From positions 1,612,001-1,676,000 of the forward strand of contig JAPEIS010000016.1 in assembly GCA_029531795.1 (NCBI GenBank): 64,000 nt of DNA, given 5' to 3'. The position numbers were made by a program, and so were the translations under genes. Origin of the DNA: Sclerotinia nivalis (lineage: Eukaryota > Ascomycota > Leotiomycetes > Helotiales > Sclerotiniaceae). Each line of letters opens with the position of its first letter. Within the stretch, counting starts at the first letter, position 1. This document shows positions 1 through 12,855 of this stretch, one piece after another. The notes beneath the pieces were generated by a model. The model saw only the letters and a program-made list of their open reading frames with translations. It had not been told where the DNA came from and ran no database searches.

Positions 1-136
1 CATTATAAAGAAGAATAATTACAAGTCAAGTGCTTACCATTAATTCATATACTATCTTCCTAATTATTTCGATCGCAAGGACATACGAACAATGATCTAA
101 ACCATAACCAAAATCAACAACTCCCTTTCCAGGAAG

Positions 137-2693
137 ATGTCACCCTCAGCCATGGACATTGATGCGCCTGCATCGGAGCAACAGAACTCATTGCCTCCAC
201 CTACACTTTATCCTGCTAAGGATCTTCACTTCGACAAATATGTTAAGCCACAGCCGGATGGATATCAAAAGGCGAAGTCGCGGGGGTCTGATCAAACTGC
301 GATAGTAATTGACAATGGTAATTACACGCTCCGCATCATGGCTATGCCAATATAGTTCACAGGTACTAACACTTTTCGTCGCAGGCTCATCGGTGACTCG
401 AGCTGGCTGGTCATTTGAGGATTCACCACATCTCGATATTCTACCAGTTTTCTCGAAATACAGGGACAGAAAGTTGGGCAAAACGTATTCGTTTGTTGGC
501 GCCGATGTATACGCAGATACTACAGCTAAGGGCCATATGAGAAATGCCTTCGAAGCAGGAAGTGGAATTGTGAGCAATTGGGATGTTATGGAGCAGGTTT
601 TGGATTGTATCTTCCTCAAATTAGGGGTTGATTCAGAAGGGCGAGTGGATATGCCTATTGTTATGACAGAAGCTGTCGCAAACTTACCATATTCAAGGAA
701 ATGTATGACATTTCCCAGGAACTGAGGGATTTTGCTAATGATATGGAATAGCTATGACGGAGATCATATTCGAATGTTATGGAGCACCATCTGTGGCCTA
801 CGGAATCGATTCTCTATTTTCTTACGACTACAATGGTGGCAAGACAGGTCTTGTTGTATCTTCTTCCCACAGTTCTACACATCTCATTCCGGTCTACAGT
901 TCTAAAGCTATACTTACCCAAGCAACAAGATTAAATTGGGGTGCATCACAAAGTGCTGAGTATCTCCTGAAGCTCATCAAACTCAAATATCCTAGTTTTC
1001 CAGGGAAGCTAGCCGGTACTCAAATGGAATACATGGTACAAGACCATTGCTACTTATCACGAGATTATGATCAGGAAGTGAGCAAATATCTCGATTGGAC
1101 AGGACTGGAAGATAGAGACCGTGTAATTCAATACCCTTATACAGAAGTCATTGAGGTACAAAAAAGTGAAGAAGAGTTAGCAAAAATTGCAGAGAAGAGA
1201 AAAGAGAGTGGTCGAAGACTACAAGAACAAGCCGCCAAAATGCGACTAGAGAGATTAATTCGCAAAGAACAGGAATTGGACTACTATAGACATTTGCAAG
1301 GCAGATTAGTAGATCAAACGAAGAAGGAAATTAAAAGATTACTTGACGCCGAAGAGTTGAAAGACGAGGCCGCTCTGGAGAGAACGATCAAAGAACTCGA
1401 CAAAAGTATCCGCAAAGCCAGGACCAAGGATGTCGGTGGGCCCGAAATCGAAGAAGAGGTCGAAGAACCTGACTACTCTATGCTTGAAATTCCGGACGAC
1501 CAACTGGATGAAGCGGGTCTCAAACAAAAACGCCACCAACGTCTCATGAAATCTAACAACGAAGCCCGCGCCCGTGCTAAAGCGGAAAAACAAGCAGAGA
1601 AAGCCCGTATCGCCGAAGAACAACGCATAGACGACGAAAAGCGGGAAAATGATCTTGAAGGCTGGCTCCAAGAGCGTCGAGAAGCTCGAGCGATCATGCT
1701 TCAAAAAATCAAAGACAAGGAACGTCTCAAAGCGGATCTCGGAAACAGAAAGAGTCTCGCGAGTCAAATTCGCATGAAAAGCATCGCAAACCTCGCATCC
1801 GATAATCCGACCAAAAAGCGCCGTCGCGGAGGTGATGATGATAATTTCGGCCAAAATGATGATGACTGGGGCGTGTATCGCACCATCCAAACCGGGGATG
1901 GCGGCAGTGATGACGAAGAAGAAGAAGATCCTAGCGTCATGCTCAAAACCCTCGAAGCAGACCTCCTGAAATATGATCCGGAATTCACGGATCAACATAC
2001 ACTAGATGCACAAACTGATTGGACAAAATCACTCATCCATGCCTTTCTCCGGGGACCTCGCCCTTTTAACCCAGCTAGTACAGCAGAAGCCCATCAACTC
2101 CATCTAAACGTCGAGCGGATCCGCGTCCCAGAAGTAATTTTCCAACCCAATATCGCGGGCTTAGATCAAGCGGGCATCGTCGAAATCGCAGCCGATATAC
2201 TCACGCAGCGGATCTCGGGATCAGGGATGAAACAAGAGGATTTCCTTAAAGATATTTTCCTCACGGGCGGAAATACACTCTGGCAAAATTTTGACGAGAG
2301 GTTGAGAGAGGGATTAAGGGGACATTTGGAAGCGGGCACGGAAGTGAAAATTAGGAGGGCGAAAGATCCGTTGTTGGATGCGTGGAGGGGGGCTGCGAAG
2401 TGGAGTTGTGGAGATCAGTGGAGGGAGGCGAAGATTACGAGGGAGGAATATGCTGAGAAGGGTGGGGAGTATATTAAGGTATGTTTTGTTTTATGCTTTT
2501 CTTTTTTTTGCTTACTTTCCTTCCTTTTTTCCTTTTTTCCTTTCCCTCGTCTGGTTGCTGGGCGAAGAAGGCAAGAAGTGGACAAGGTGGAGAGTGTCTG
2601 AGCCGCGAGTGGAGAGCAGGAATAAGTAATAAGTAACAAGTTAAATAACTAATTCACCTGCAGGAACATGATCTCGGAAATGCATATTCGTGA
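137..2693 (+). CDS. ARP5: Actin-related protein 5 (INO80 complex subunit)
   Basis: Four exons fit: 137-317, 385-702, 752-2478 and 2664-2693, giving 751 residues with every junction in frame. The first intron (67 bp) has a TACTAAC branch site, the second is only 49 bp, and the last exon codes just ten residues. The actin fold is visible as IVIDNG near residue 55, the ARP-typical GAPSVAYGIDSLFSYDYN in the middle of the N-terminal half, and FLTGGNTLWQNFDERL near the C terminus. Between them lies a long, highly charged insertion (roughly 1180-1990 in the DNA) rich in Glu, Lys and Arg. Such an insertion separates Arp5 from actin and other Arps. Arp5 works with Ies6 as a module of the nuclear INO80 chromatin remodeller that contacts the nucleosome. 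Start chosen as the first ATG upstream of the conserved domain. Identity is from family knowledge of the insertion and end motifs. Confidence 0.93.
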
Positions 2694-3505
2694 TAAATCT
2701 ACTGTAATCATCACGCCAAGATGGAAGGATATCAATTAGCTACAAAACTGCGTATGAGATGAGATGAGACACTTAGGTCGGGGATCCGGTTTGGCTAATT
2801 TAGGCGTTCTTGTTTCCAATCTCTCGGTCGATATCAGTCAGTCAATCAGTCTGGCTTCTTATAATAGGGGCCACAAGTGGATGGATATCTTCTTTTTACA
2901 TGTGATGAAAATATTACAGGAGAAATAAAAGCACAGAGGCGGTTAAAAATGTATGACCAAAATGACACTTTGAATCGTTCAAATTGAGTTTGAAAACTTT
3001 GAATTTTCATTTGCCTTTCACTATAAGACAAGCAAGCGACCTAGTTATTGCACATACCCACATCTCATCCATTCATTCATGCCGGACTTTCCATCCATCC
3101 GCCCATCCCATCCCACCACAAAGCCGAAAAGTTAACTGATATTGATTGATCGGAACGACTCACTTTGCTCCGCTTTTACGCACACGTCCGGAGTTCCCGC
3201 AGCATCCACCTTGGACGAAACACACTCCTTCATATGGTAACCACATTGAATAAACACATGTGAAAGAAGTGAAGAGGTAGAAAAGGAAGAAAGAAGGATG
3301 AACGCCATGACGGGGAAAAATGGCAAAAGCAAAGCCCGAATATAGATTGAATAAAACACCCGTGAAGAGTGAGGTACCACTTTTTATATAAAAGTAGGAA
3401 CTCCACCCATGTGCCCTTTCGTAGTAAACCATCCCAAATAGCCTCCGTCTTTATCAACGCCGAAAAAAGCAGAAGAAGAACAAGTTAGATCCTGTGTGCG
3501 AGATA
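2694..3505. other. Convergent 3' intergenic region
   Basis: This stretch separates the 3' ends of ARP5 and kapC, which point at each other. It must hold both 3' UTRs and poly(A) sites. I see no ORF with recognisable content, no RNA gene and no notable repeat. Confidence 0.6.
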
Positions 3506-4959
3506 TTACATGGACATGGATGTTGCTAGACCGTCATTGGTCAATTGTCCACCGGCTAATTGTGAGCGAATGAGATTCTCATCATTAGCGTCGTCGTCCT
3601 TGAAGCGTTTGTTTTCTTGGTGAGGAGGATATGATTGTTGCTGTTGTTGACCTTGCTGCTCTTCACCAGGGTGCTTAAGACTGGCTGCTGCTAGAGTTCT
3701 GGCGGCAGAAGGTTGAAGTACACCCATTGGGGCCATTGGGGCGATGGGCGGTTCATGTCGATGCATGTGCTCTAATGGCTCCATTTGCCTTTGTTGAGGT
3801 GGTTGGGGATGAGGGTGCGTTGATGTATGGCTTAAGTTAATGTTTGGTGGTGGTTGTGGAAATTCGCCTTGCGATTCAATGAGTCGGGATTGCAGTCGGA
3901 TAATGTACTCGCGCAGAGAGTAATTCTCGGCATGAATTGCCTTGTAATTATCCTCCAATGCATGAAAATCACGAACTTGCTCCTCAAGCTTCTTGATATA
4001 TCCTTCTTTACGCTGACGAAATGCTCTCTGTGTGATAGATTATGTAAGCTTGGGTAATGCGTTGGAGGGGATTTTTTGGATGACATGAGAATTGACAAAG
4101 CAAGAGAACCATAAATTTCATTAAACGAGCGATACTTCGCATCATAACAACCTCACGAAGAATGCGCCGACGAGAAAAAAATCACGATATGAATTGAAAT
4201 TACGAACCTGGGCTGCGCGATTCTGAGCAGCGCGCTTCGATTGAGAAAGCTCGCGTTTTCCACCCTTTCTACCATCTGCGTCATCTCCTCCGCTTTCCGA
4301 CATCATTTGTCCACCGATGGCAGGATCTATATTATGGTCGTGAGGTGAAGCGCTGCTCGAAGCTTGCACGTCGTGGTTGTAGCCATGTGTCTGAGTATTA
4401 TGGTGCTGGGACTGCGAGGTCAGGTTTAAGAGCTGAGCTCTTAAATCTGAAGGAAGAAGTAGGGCGTGTCAGCAGAAAGCAACATAAGCATGGGGAGTGC
4501 TATGGAAGTGGAACGGAAATATAGATTGCGGCGCAAAATTATATGAAGGTAATTTTGTTTACTCGACTCGTATAGGCGCATATACCTACACTGGGATGGG
4601 GGACAAGAAACCGTTGTTGTGCTTGGTTATCAAAGAAAGGAAGGGGATATTATACCATTGTCTGCACTCATTTCCTGCGCGACTGAGTCAGCTTTAAGAT
4701 GCAATAGCTTTTTGGGGGTTGTATTATGTTTGCGAACACGCGAATGGGAAAGCTCGAGACTTTTTCGGAATTGAAAGTTGGAAGGAATTGAATGGAGGGG
4801 TATGACAAGTGAGGTAAGTCAAATGGTCATGGACCACCGGAGTTATAGGTAAAGTGGTAGACGTGAAGGAATGACAATGGGTAAAGTAAACATGATGAAA
4901 AGGGAAATACGAACTTGATTTTGCATCTGTGCTACAGGCGCGGGCGCAATTGATTGCAT
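3506..4959 (-). CDS. kapC: bZIP transcription factor KapC
   Basis: Three exons on the minus strand: 4911-4959, 4208-4446 and 3506-4027, giving 269 residues. The tiny first exon ends in ...MQNQV plus one base, and the split codon rebuilds HLRAQLL, which resembles the conserved HLRALL of KapC proteins. The basic region (KRELSQSKRAAQNRAAQ, then RAFRQRKEGYIKKLEEQ, residues about 80-113) spans the second splice junction and is followed by a leucine zipper and the family-typical ENYSLREYIIRLQSRLIESQ. The C-terminal third is low-complexity (His, Pro, Gln). The introns are long for this genome (464 and 180 bp). KapC proteins are nuclear AP-1-like regulators. The start is the ATG just upstream of the MQSIAPAP segment. 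A longer in-frame extension exists upstream but does not look like the family. Confidence 0.9.
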
Positions 4960-5470
4960 GTTTGGAAAGTTATCAAAAGCGTACCTAGATAGGTAGTGGA
5001 TATTGCTTTGGAACTTTTTGGCAGTTGAGGGGTTGATGATTTTCGGACTTTTCTTGACTTTTGATTTGCTTGACAAATAGATTTATCAGAAAGTTGACGT
5101 GACCTTCGATGATGACTGGGGTTAATAAGGGAAGGTCAAGAATAACTAATAATTGTAGTATGTATGTAGGAAGTAGGAAGTTGGTAAACCTTCGTTAAAT
5201 CGGTACCACGGAAATGATTAAGGAAATTTAAAAGGGCTGGATTATTCTCCTTGTTGATTATATGATTTCACCGTTATCCGGGCTGGCTGGAAGGAGGTTG
5301 GGTTGCTTATACGGAGTATTCCCTCTCAAATTCCAAAATTGAAGGCGTGAAAAGCTGATTAGTACCACTACCTAGTAGGCACAACCGCGAACTTCCGAAG
5401 AAGAAAAAAAAAAAAAACACGTGATTGTAGTTGTTCCCTCTTTGGGGATTAGGTATAGGTATTTTCCGTG

Positions 5471-5495
5471 ATATATATATATATATATATATATT
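5471..5495. repeat. (TA)n microsatellite
   Basis: A run of alternating AT dinucleotides about 500 bp upstream of the kapC start. No function assigned. Confidence 0.85.
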
Positions 5496-8494
5496 ATCAA
5501 TCCGCAACGAACTTTAATATTGATATTGATTTTATCTCTTTAGATTGAAGGATGAAAATGATGAGTAAGGAACTTAATAAGATTGTTACTTCCAGGGGAG
5601 TATTTATGATTTATTTTTTTAACCTCGAACTAATTTCTTTACCTCTTCGCATTGGAACGTAATCCAGTTAATCGTTTAATTGCTTACATATCTTTTACTC
5701 ATTCATACATTCATACCTTTCCTTTCTCCGACCTTTCCGGCTTTGTGCCCATGAAGACATCAGAGTCGGACTTAAAGTTGACGCAATGATTCGTTTCTTT
5801 CATCGGGACTTCATGCTAATGACCGATTAGTAATCATCTCTGTCATCAAGAACTACCCTTGACATGTATACGAGGTACGAGATTATTGTTTATTTGATAG
5901 ATTAAATTTATATTCACGGACAAATACACGAAGAGGTACACAATCGTTTTTCATTTTTATGTATGCACAATACTTGCCACGAAGAATCACTTCATATTAA
6001 TACCTACTCTGTACACACAATACAAGCTCCTCCAGCAATCGCACTCGGCCTTTCGCTAATACTTCCGAATCCCACACTCCGGAATCCTTAATCCTTCCAT
6101 TTACCATCTCCTTTCAACTAGGGTTACCGAGCTTTGAATCATGTACTCCGTACAACAAATACGCTATATAACTTATAAGCTTGGGAATGTAGTACTCATG
6201 GAAATGAAATGAGGGCTTGCTCGAAGAGATTGCCACGCTTCAGCCTTACAGCATGGTCCTTAACGTTACCAGGCGGGAAGGGCGTGTGTCAAGTAAGTCG
6301 TCTTTTGTTATTTCGCTCTCGGAGCCGATTACTGAGTGATAACTTTGCATTGGCTTTGTCATTTGAACTACCGCCATGTCTTCCAATTCTTGGCTTTCGA
6401 GAAGAAGTCCACTAAAGTTTATCCCGTTCCCATTATTTGCAAAATGATTGCCCTTACATTTTGAGGAATTGCTCCGCCGGAGTCGGCGAGATCTTCAAGC
6501 CGAATCATTGCACTTCTTTCATTGTTGTTTCCACACCCCCTTTCTGCCAAAAACCCAGTTCGTTCAGCGGCGAATGGTAGAATTATAAAATCAACAGTTT
6601 GATACATACCCTGGCACCAAATTGACAAGAGTGCATGCTTGATCTTAGACCACGTAGTACTGCAACGCTGACTTTTTCTGGCACATGGTAATACACTGCA
6701 TTTTTCTTCATCAGCACTTGAAGATATTGCACTCCTTTTGGTAGCGCAAAAGGTCGATGCCAACGTCGATAAACTACAACTTATGCTCTTCAGGAAAAGA
6801 CAAAAATGACAGACGAACGGGAATCGGGGAGACAATGATTACTGATAACCCTGTTCTTTTACCTGCACAATACACTCATGTAACGAAACTTGTTTGCTTC
6901 AAATATGCCGACCCCTGCGGAGTTATTTTAACTTCATTGATTAACGCCGATTGCTATATGGGAAACACAAAGGATTCGACAAATCATCACTTGCCCTTCT
7001 CTCGCGGGCGGGGAAGTAAGCTGACTGCATTTCAAGGTTCATGTCACGTGTGAAGGCGCTGTCTGTTGGTGCTAGCGAAATTGTGAAGAAAGGTTGATTG
7101 GCATCGATGAAATTTGAGTATGATGAGACATGATCATAGGTAGTAATTTCCAGCTGTTTGACGCACAAATGGACGGGGCACTAAACTTATCACATTTGCC
7201 TGAAATGTTTTGAGTTCTGCAGGTATACAACTTTAAATTACACAAAAGATATACCATCTCCGGCATGATTACATAGCATAATGGCATTTTGCAAATTTCC
7301 GATCGTAGATATAGAGTTATTTGCGTGCTGTTGAGGCCTTTGACTATTGAACTTTTATGCCGAACATTCGGCGAACACACCGTACGCAATCTCCTTGCCG
7401 TGGACAATTGTATGGTTTTAGAGCGGGAAGATTTCGGACTCTTCCGTATAGCGGAAGTGTCGACACTCATCCTCTTTTAAACAATTTCATGTATGATAAA
7501 TATCGATATATCTACCTAGCAACTAGTTTCCGGTTTTATGTCGTCCACAGCCTAATCGAATAACCTAATGTACATGCTAAAGTTAGCAAATATCACCTAG
7601 CCACTGCAATTCAACACAAAATATCATCCTTAAATCTGGGATAAATAGAATCCAATCGTGTTTTCACTACCTTATCACGCAACACAATTATCGACCCCCA
7701 AGTACCTTCGTATCTTACCCAATTAGCCCTTACGAAATGCGTTTCTTCATTCTCAATCTCATCTCTTTTGACTGGTTATATTCGCGTGAGATAAAGTAAC
7801 ATTGTGATGGAATCTCCTACACGCCTTACCATGCGGACGTGTTTCAATGCTTTTCTGAGCTTCAAGATGTCATATGCAAGCTGGAGGCGTGTGGACAATA
7901 CCATCACGTAGGACCTTGGTCCCACCTCAGCCCTATCAGTCCTACCGTTTCGCTTCATGCGAGCCTCAAGAATGAGCTCTTGCTCGGTCACCGAGATTTC
8001 CGGGGGGTTACGAGGTGCGAGAGGTGAGAGGTGAGAGGTCATTGGGCTATAAGCCCATAGTCTTTGCGATAGCTTACAAATCTTATTACAAAGCTAATGA
8101 TCAATTGGCCATACTAAGATCATACGTAAGAAAGTGCAGAACTGTGGATTTTGACTCGTTTGGCATACAGTATGCCAACATTGAAAGCAGAGTTTGAGAT
8201 GCTTGATATAGACAGATGTACAGCAGGATCGTTGTGCGAGATGATCGGCAAATTAACGATGGATATCATTTATCACTTATACACTGTAGCTGACTCATCA
8301 TTTTTGTGTGAACAACAAATAACCGATAATTCCTAATTTGTTATGGTTTTTATCTCTATCCAAATACTAAGGGCAGCTGGATTATAAGCCAGCGCAATTT
8401 AGCACTGACTTGACATGGCATTTAGACAATCATCAAGCAGAAGCTCGGTTTCAAAGGCCACAGTTTTCAACAATTAAAGTGGGGGGATTTCTTG

Positions 8495-8785
8495 TCATGT
8501 ATATCATTGTCACTTCACTGCGAATCAGATGGGCGAGTTGATCCTATGGAGCAAGATCAATTACAACTACAACTGCGAATTTGATTCTACTCCAGTAAGA
8601 TCAATTTATGAGATATGCAACAAAAGACCTAGATGATGAGTCATATATGTCATTATCACTTCGTTGCAAATCAGATGGCGAGTTAACACTATGGAGCAAG
8701 ATCAATTACAACTACAGCTGCGAATTTGATTCTTCTCCAGTAAGATCAATTTATGAGATATGCAACAAAAGATATAGATTATGAG
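8495..8785. repeat. Imperfect tandem duplication, about 146 bp x 2
   Basis: Positions 8495-8640 and 8641-8785 are two adjacent copies that differ by scattered substitutions and a one-base length change. Long blocks are identical, for example around GTAAGATCAATTTATGAGAT in both. Weaker relatives of the part ending in AGATATGCAAC lie near 8880-8940 and 9150-9205, so the array may once have been longer. No ORF runs through it. Confidence 0.85.
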
Positions 8786-10047
8786 TCAAGTGACCCAAAC
8801 AATCCTATTGGTTGATCTCAAACATCCATTTTCTTTTGGTAAATACCTACTTAGGTACTTTCTCATGATTTGGAATGATCTTGCCAGAGTAGTATCGATA
8901 TCGATTTGATTTTCAGATGTGCAACGAGAGATGTTGAGCTACCTACTTGTCAAATGACTTGAGTTACTCTATTGGTTGGGTTCTGTGGCAGGCTTCTTTT
9001 TATTGCCCCGCATCTGAGGGTTTCTTGCGTATTTCGTGATTTGATGCTTTGGTATGATGTTGAATTTCCTAGATCATGTCGGATAGCAGATTTGCAATGA
9101 AAGGTGTAGAGCTGTTTGTTAAGACTTGACTTTTTTGTTGCATGTCTGATATATGATCTTGCTAGAATAAGATCATATCAATTGTCAGATATGCAACAGA
9201 AGATATATGTTGATTTATCAGATAGCCCAAATCGTATGATTCACTGGATCCAATGGCTTCATGACTGTTTCCTGAAGTAGGATCTCTCGAATTACGACTT
9301 CCTTCTACTTTTTCGAGGTTTGAATCGATGACAGGTCAGAGAGATTAATCTTTTGATATATCATTCATGATTGAAACATACACTATATGAGGAGTTGCCT
9401 TGGGAGAAGTAAAGGGCTGATGTGTAGACTTCCTCGGAAATTTACCAACGAAGACGATAACGGGGAATCAATGGAGCGGCGTAAATCGAACCTTAGAATC
9501 ACCCGCATTAGAGGTTTGTTGAATGAGTATAGAAACGTCATTGGGGGTTATCGGAGGAGCATTGTGTGAGGGTCTTGGAAGTTCATGGTAGCAGGAAGTA
9601 GGAAAGGGAATAATTGAAGATACAGATATAAATACTATAATTATGACAATGAAAACATTGATTGTGCGTTGATTCTGGAGACACTAAACACTTCGATGTA
9701 TGACTTCATTTGCGGGAATATACGGAGGTTCTAGGCAAACTATGAAGGTCGATTATACGCAAAAAAATGACATTCGTAATATAAATGAAGAATTTGGTAA
9801 TTCGATTTTTGACAAATGTGCCAGTATTTCCTGTTCTCTTCCAGCCCCAAGCTCACCGGGAGCAAAACGAGAACAAGTGGCGGGGTTGATGACTAAGCAC
9901 TCGCAATCGAAAAGTTCTGGGTTTGTAGATTGCTGGGACCACACTTCAATGCAGATCGGACCATTCTGCGCAAAACTTAAGTGCACCGGGCACTTCACCC
10001 ACAACTTTTCCTTTGAATAGAGATGCGATGGCTTTGTTTCCTCTGAA

Positions 10048-12855
10048 ATGCCATCCACCTTGCCTGTGCCTTCTAAAGGTGCATTGCGAGCACTTCGCAA
10101 CATCGCCCTTGGAACATCTTGCACAGTCGCATTCAGCACTGGTATGCTAACAGAGGACCGTCGGCGACGAATACACGGTGCGAAATTGGTACACGACAAT
10201 GCCAAGAAACTTAAATCCTCGAGGCATTACCACGAATCGAGTGCACATTTGGCGGAAACGTTTGAGGAGCAGGTTTTGAGATATAAGGATGATGGTTTTT
10301 GGCAGGCTGGCAGCACCGCCTCGAGCAATGCTCAAAGTTCTGAGGTGGTCGTGGCCAGTGGCAAAACAGCTGGCGAGACGACAGAGCCGGTAACTTCAAT
10401 ACCACCTTCAATTCCTTTCAAACCGCCACGAACCGAAAGACTACCCTCCCCGAAAAAACAAGATCCTACACAAAAGCCTGAATATATTGATGAAGATCGT
10501 CAGCTGCGTCTGGCAAATGACATACAGAAGATTCTTGGAGATGAGAAGGACCCGAATGCCATCGGTTCCGCATTGCGGCGATTTTCAGAGGCATTCGAGG
10601 AAGGTTTGGAAACAGGGTCTAGTGGCATGCAAACATGTCTCTTGGAAGCAGCAATTGTACTATCTACGGCCTGTCGGACAAATTCTATGGTGGACAATAT
10701 GGAGAAAATTCTTGACATTGTTTTAAAATCTACTACGCTTTCTGAGTCTGACTTCAAGCGATTCGAGCCACATATCATCATTGAATCTCTGTTAAAGAGT
10801 CCGAATGATGAGACTAACCCCGACATCTATCTTTCTAAATTGCGAAAAGCTTCTGCTTTATGCCTTACGGATTTCAAGGAGAAGCCAGGGCCACTTTCAA
10901 ACAAAATGAGACCTGTTCTAGTAGAAACTTGCAATTTGACCTGCCGTTTCGACATGTTTGATTTGACCAAGCAACTATTCTGGCGAATTGAGGCTACCCG
11001 TGGCAAAATATCTAATCCCGCTGTTGGGTCGTTTATAATCGCCGAAATACAGACCAAACAATACCGTGGTGCTGTCTCTCAATTCTTCAGATATTTCCTC
11101 AAGTCAGCACCAAGCCAAGAAGAACTCTACCGTGTTACAGATGCTGTGTTCGAGAGAGCGCTTGAACTGAAACATTTTGCAAGAGCTGAACAGGTCTTGA
11201 TTGAGGCGACGAAGTTGATCAAAAGCGACCACTTCATAAGGTCGAATAACTGGTTTCAAAAACTGCTCGGCACCGAATGGCGCAGAAAGAGGAATATCCG
11301 TGAAACTCAAGAGAGGTTCGATCGCCTTAAGACTGTTATACCGACTCTTTGTCGCCCAGAAGCTGCTTATGCCGTCATCATACAATTATGTGTAGAAGCA
11401 GGAGATTTTGAAGCCGCTGGCAAATACCACGAACAACTATTTCAAATAAGCGGTCCATGTGAAGACGATATTCTCATTCGTGGGCAAATCGCCCGTGGCA
11501 AAGCGATGTGTGAGGAGTGGAACGATGTGAAGACCAATTTCGCTGAAATGGCAAAACTCAACCCCAGAAACAAAGTATATGGCGATATCTTTCCACCAAT
11601 ACTTAAATTGTATGCCAAATCACATTCCGTGGCCGAGACAGAGGAATTCCTACGTTGTTTCCTTGAACAATATCAAGTACCTTTGACTCCTTATGCTTCC
11701 AACATCATGATCGGCGAATATGCAAAAGCCAAAGAACTTCGTTCCATTCTTCGTTGGATAGAATACGCAACCTCTGTTTCCACATGTTTTGACGCTGATT
11801 CGTTCAATAATATCCTGAGCCAGCTTTATAAGACGTGGGATTTCAATTTCGAGCAAGTATATCAAGTACATCGTGTGATGTTAAGATCTTCTGTGGACTA
11901 TACAAATGATTTCACCTTAGCGCATTTGCGTCAACTTGCTCTTAAAGATTCGAAAGGGAGCGGAGAAGTTGCTGCTAGGAAATTAAGGCTTATCCCGAAG
12001 GGGACTAGATCTATAACGGATGATAACTACCCTCGCCGGCAAATTTTTGAAGAGATGGGAAAGGGTAGTTTCGAAAAGGTTGTAGACATATACAAAGCTG
12101 CTTGCAAACAGGGGGTTTACATACATGGCTCGGTTCTAGGTGCCACAGTAAAAGCGCTGTTGCACTTGCACGACGGCGATTCTCACATGGTTATTGAGCT
12201 ACTCAAAGATGCTAAACGGAAAGGCTACCCTTTGGACGATGCTCTTATTACGCTTCTTACTCATCGATTGCCAAAATTCATGGAGTCCGCTGGAAGTAGT
12301 CGTCTAATCATGTTTTTAACTTCTGCCAGAGAAGCGATTGCCAAGGCAGAAGAGCACGGGCTTACTGTCACAGAAAACGTGTTCAATGAGGTCACCAATA
12401 TCCTTGTCCAGAATGCATTTTTTCGAGACGCAATAGTGTTCTGGACAGAAGCCTCCCGGACTCATAGCGCAACAGTTCGACCTAATGTGGTCAGCCTTAC
12501 CATCCTTCTCAAGGCTTATATTGCCATCAAAGAACCCAGTGGCATCATCTGGATCACGAAGATGTTATCTGTTCATCAAATCGTACCGGATGGGCGAATG
12601 AGAAGCATACTGAAAAACATGCGACAAATAATGCGGAAAAGGAAGCTTAATCCTAGACAGCATGAATTCCTTCAGGCTGTGGAAGAAGCCTTTGTAATTT
12701 TTGCGATGATGCGAGAAAATGATTACAAGGACAAAAAGAATGCTAGAAGCAAAACTCTCGAAATCATGGAGAGAGCTATTGCTCTTGATACACAGAAACC
12801 ACCCCCGGAACAAGAAATTAATAACTGGGATGACTTTGAGGAGGAAAGTTTATGA
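10048..12855 (+). CDS. PPR-type mitochondrial protein, Cya5-like
   Basis: A single intronless ORF of 935 residues. The N terminus is basic and Ser/Arg-rich (GALRALRNIALGTSCTVAFS), consistent with mitochondrial import. After a low-complexity linker of about 100 residues the protein is a continuous run of predicted paired helices. Segments such as TPYASNIMIGEYAKAKEL, DADSFNNILSQLYKTWDF and NVVSLTILLKAYIAIKEP have the spacing of degenerate pentatricopeptide repeats. Fungal proteins of this size and layout (for example the Cya5 class acting on cox1 mRNA) bind mitochondrial transcripts for stability or translation. I infer that general role from architecture only and cannot name the target RNA. 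The C terminus is acidic (NWDDFEEESL). Start is the first in-frame ATG that keeps the presequence. Confidence 0.8.
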   Translation: MPSTLPVPSKGALRALRNIALGTSCTVAFSTGMLTEDRRRRIHGAKLVHDNAKKLKSSRHYHESSAHLAETFEEQVLRYKDDGFWQAGSTASSNAQSSEVVVASGKTAGETTEPVTSIPPSIPFKPPRTERLPSPKKQDPTQKPEYIDEDRQLRLANDIQKILGDEKDPNAIGSALRRFSEAFEEGLETGSSGMQTCLLEAAIVLSTACRTNSMVDNMEKILDIVLKSTTLSESDFKRFEPHIIIESLLKSPNDETNPDIYLSKLRKASALCLTDFKEKPGPLSNKMRPVLVETCNLTCRFDMFDLTKQLFWRIEATRGKISNPAVGSFIIAEIQTKQYRGAVSQFFRYFLKSAPSQEELYRVTDAVFERALELKHFARAEQVLIEATKLIKSDHFIRSNNWFQKLLGTEWRRKRNIRETQERFDRLKTVIPTLCRPEAAYAVIIQLCVEAGDFEAAGKYHEQLFQISGPCEDDILIRGQIARGKAMCEEWNDVKTNFAEMAKLNPRNKVYGDIFPPILKLYAKSHSVAETEEFLRCFLEQYQVPLTPYASNIMIGEYAKAKELRSILRWIEYATSVSTCFDADSFNNILSQLYKTWDFNFEQVYQVHRVMLRSSVDYTNDFTLAHLRQLALKDSKGSGEVAARKLRLIPKGTRSITDDNYPRRQIFEEMGKGSFEKVVDIYKAACKQGVYIHGSVLGATVKALLHLHDGDSHMVIELLKDAKRKGYPLDDALITLLTHRLPKFMESAGSSRLIMFLTSAREAIAKAEEHGLTVTENVFNEVTNILVQNAFFRDAIVFWTEASRTHSATVRPNVVSLTILLKAYIAIKEPSGIIWITKMLSVHQIVPDGRMRSILKNMRQIMRKRKLNPRQHEFLQAVEEAFVIFAMMRENDYKDKKNARSKTLEIMERAIALDTQKPPPEQEINNWDDFEEESL

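Larger units (their letters stand above)
4960..10047. other. Gene-poor 5 kb intergenic region
   Basis: About 5 kb with no gene I can support. Short ORFs on both strands show no domain, no homologous feel and no consistent splice model. It holds a (TA)n run at 5471-5495, an A-run near 5402, and a decayed tandem duplication at 8495-8785 with looser relatives to about 9210. It must contain the kapC promoter on the left and the promoter of the PPR gene on the right. A lineage-specific small gene or a non-coding transcript cannot be excluded. Confidence 0.5.

Noticed and set aside
1339..1998. 219-codon ORF antisense to ARP5
   Set aside because: Mirror of the charged insertion of ARP5; its Phe-rich composition is the expected antisense of Glu/Lys codons.
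6419..6835. 138-codon minus-strand ORF in the gene-poor region
   Set aside because: No recognisable domain, unusual Cys/Ser composition and no supporting splice or promoter context; length is within chance for this base composition.
7072..7470. 132-codon minus-strand ORF
   Set aside because: No recognisable content and no neighbouring exon in phase. Left as unproven rather than annotated.
9753..10205. 150-codon minus-strand ORF overlapping the start of the PPR gene
   Set aside because: It is antisense to the presequence region of a well-supported 935-codon gene, and the translation shows no family features.
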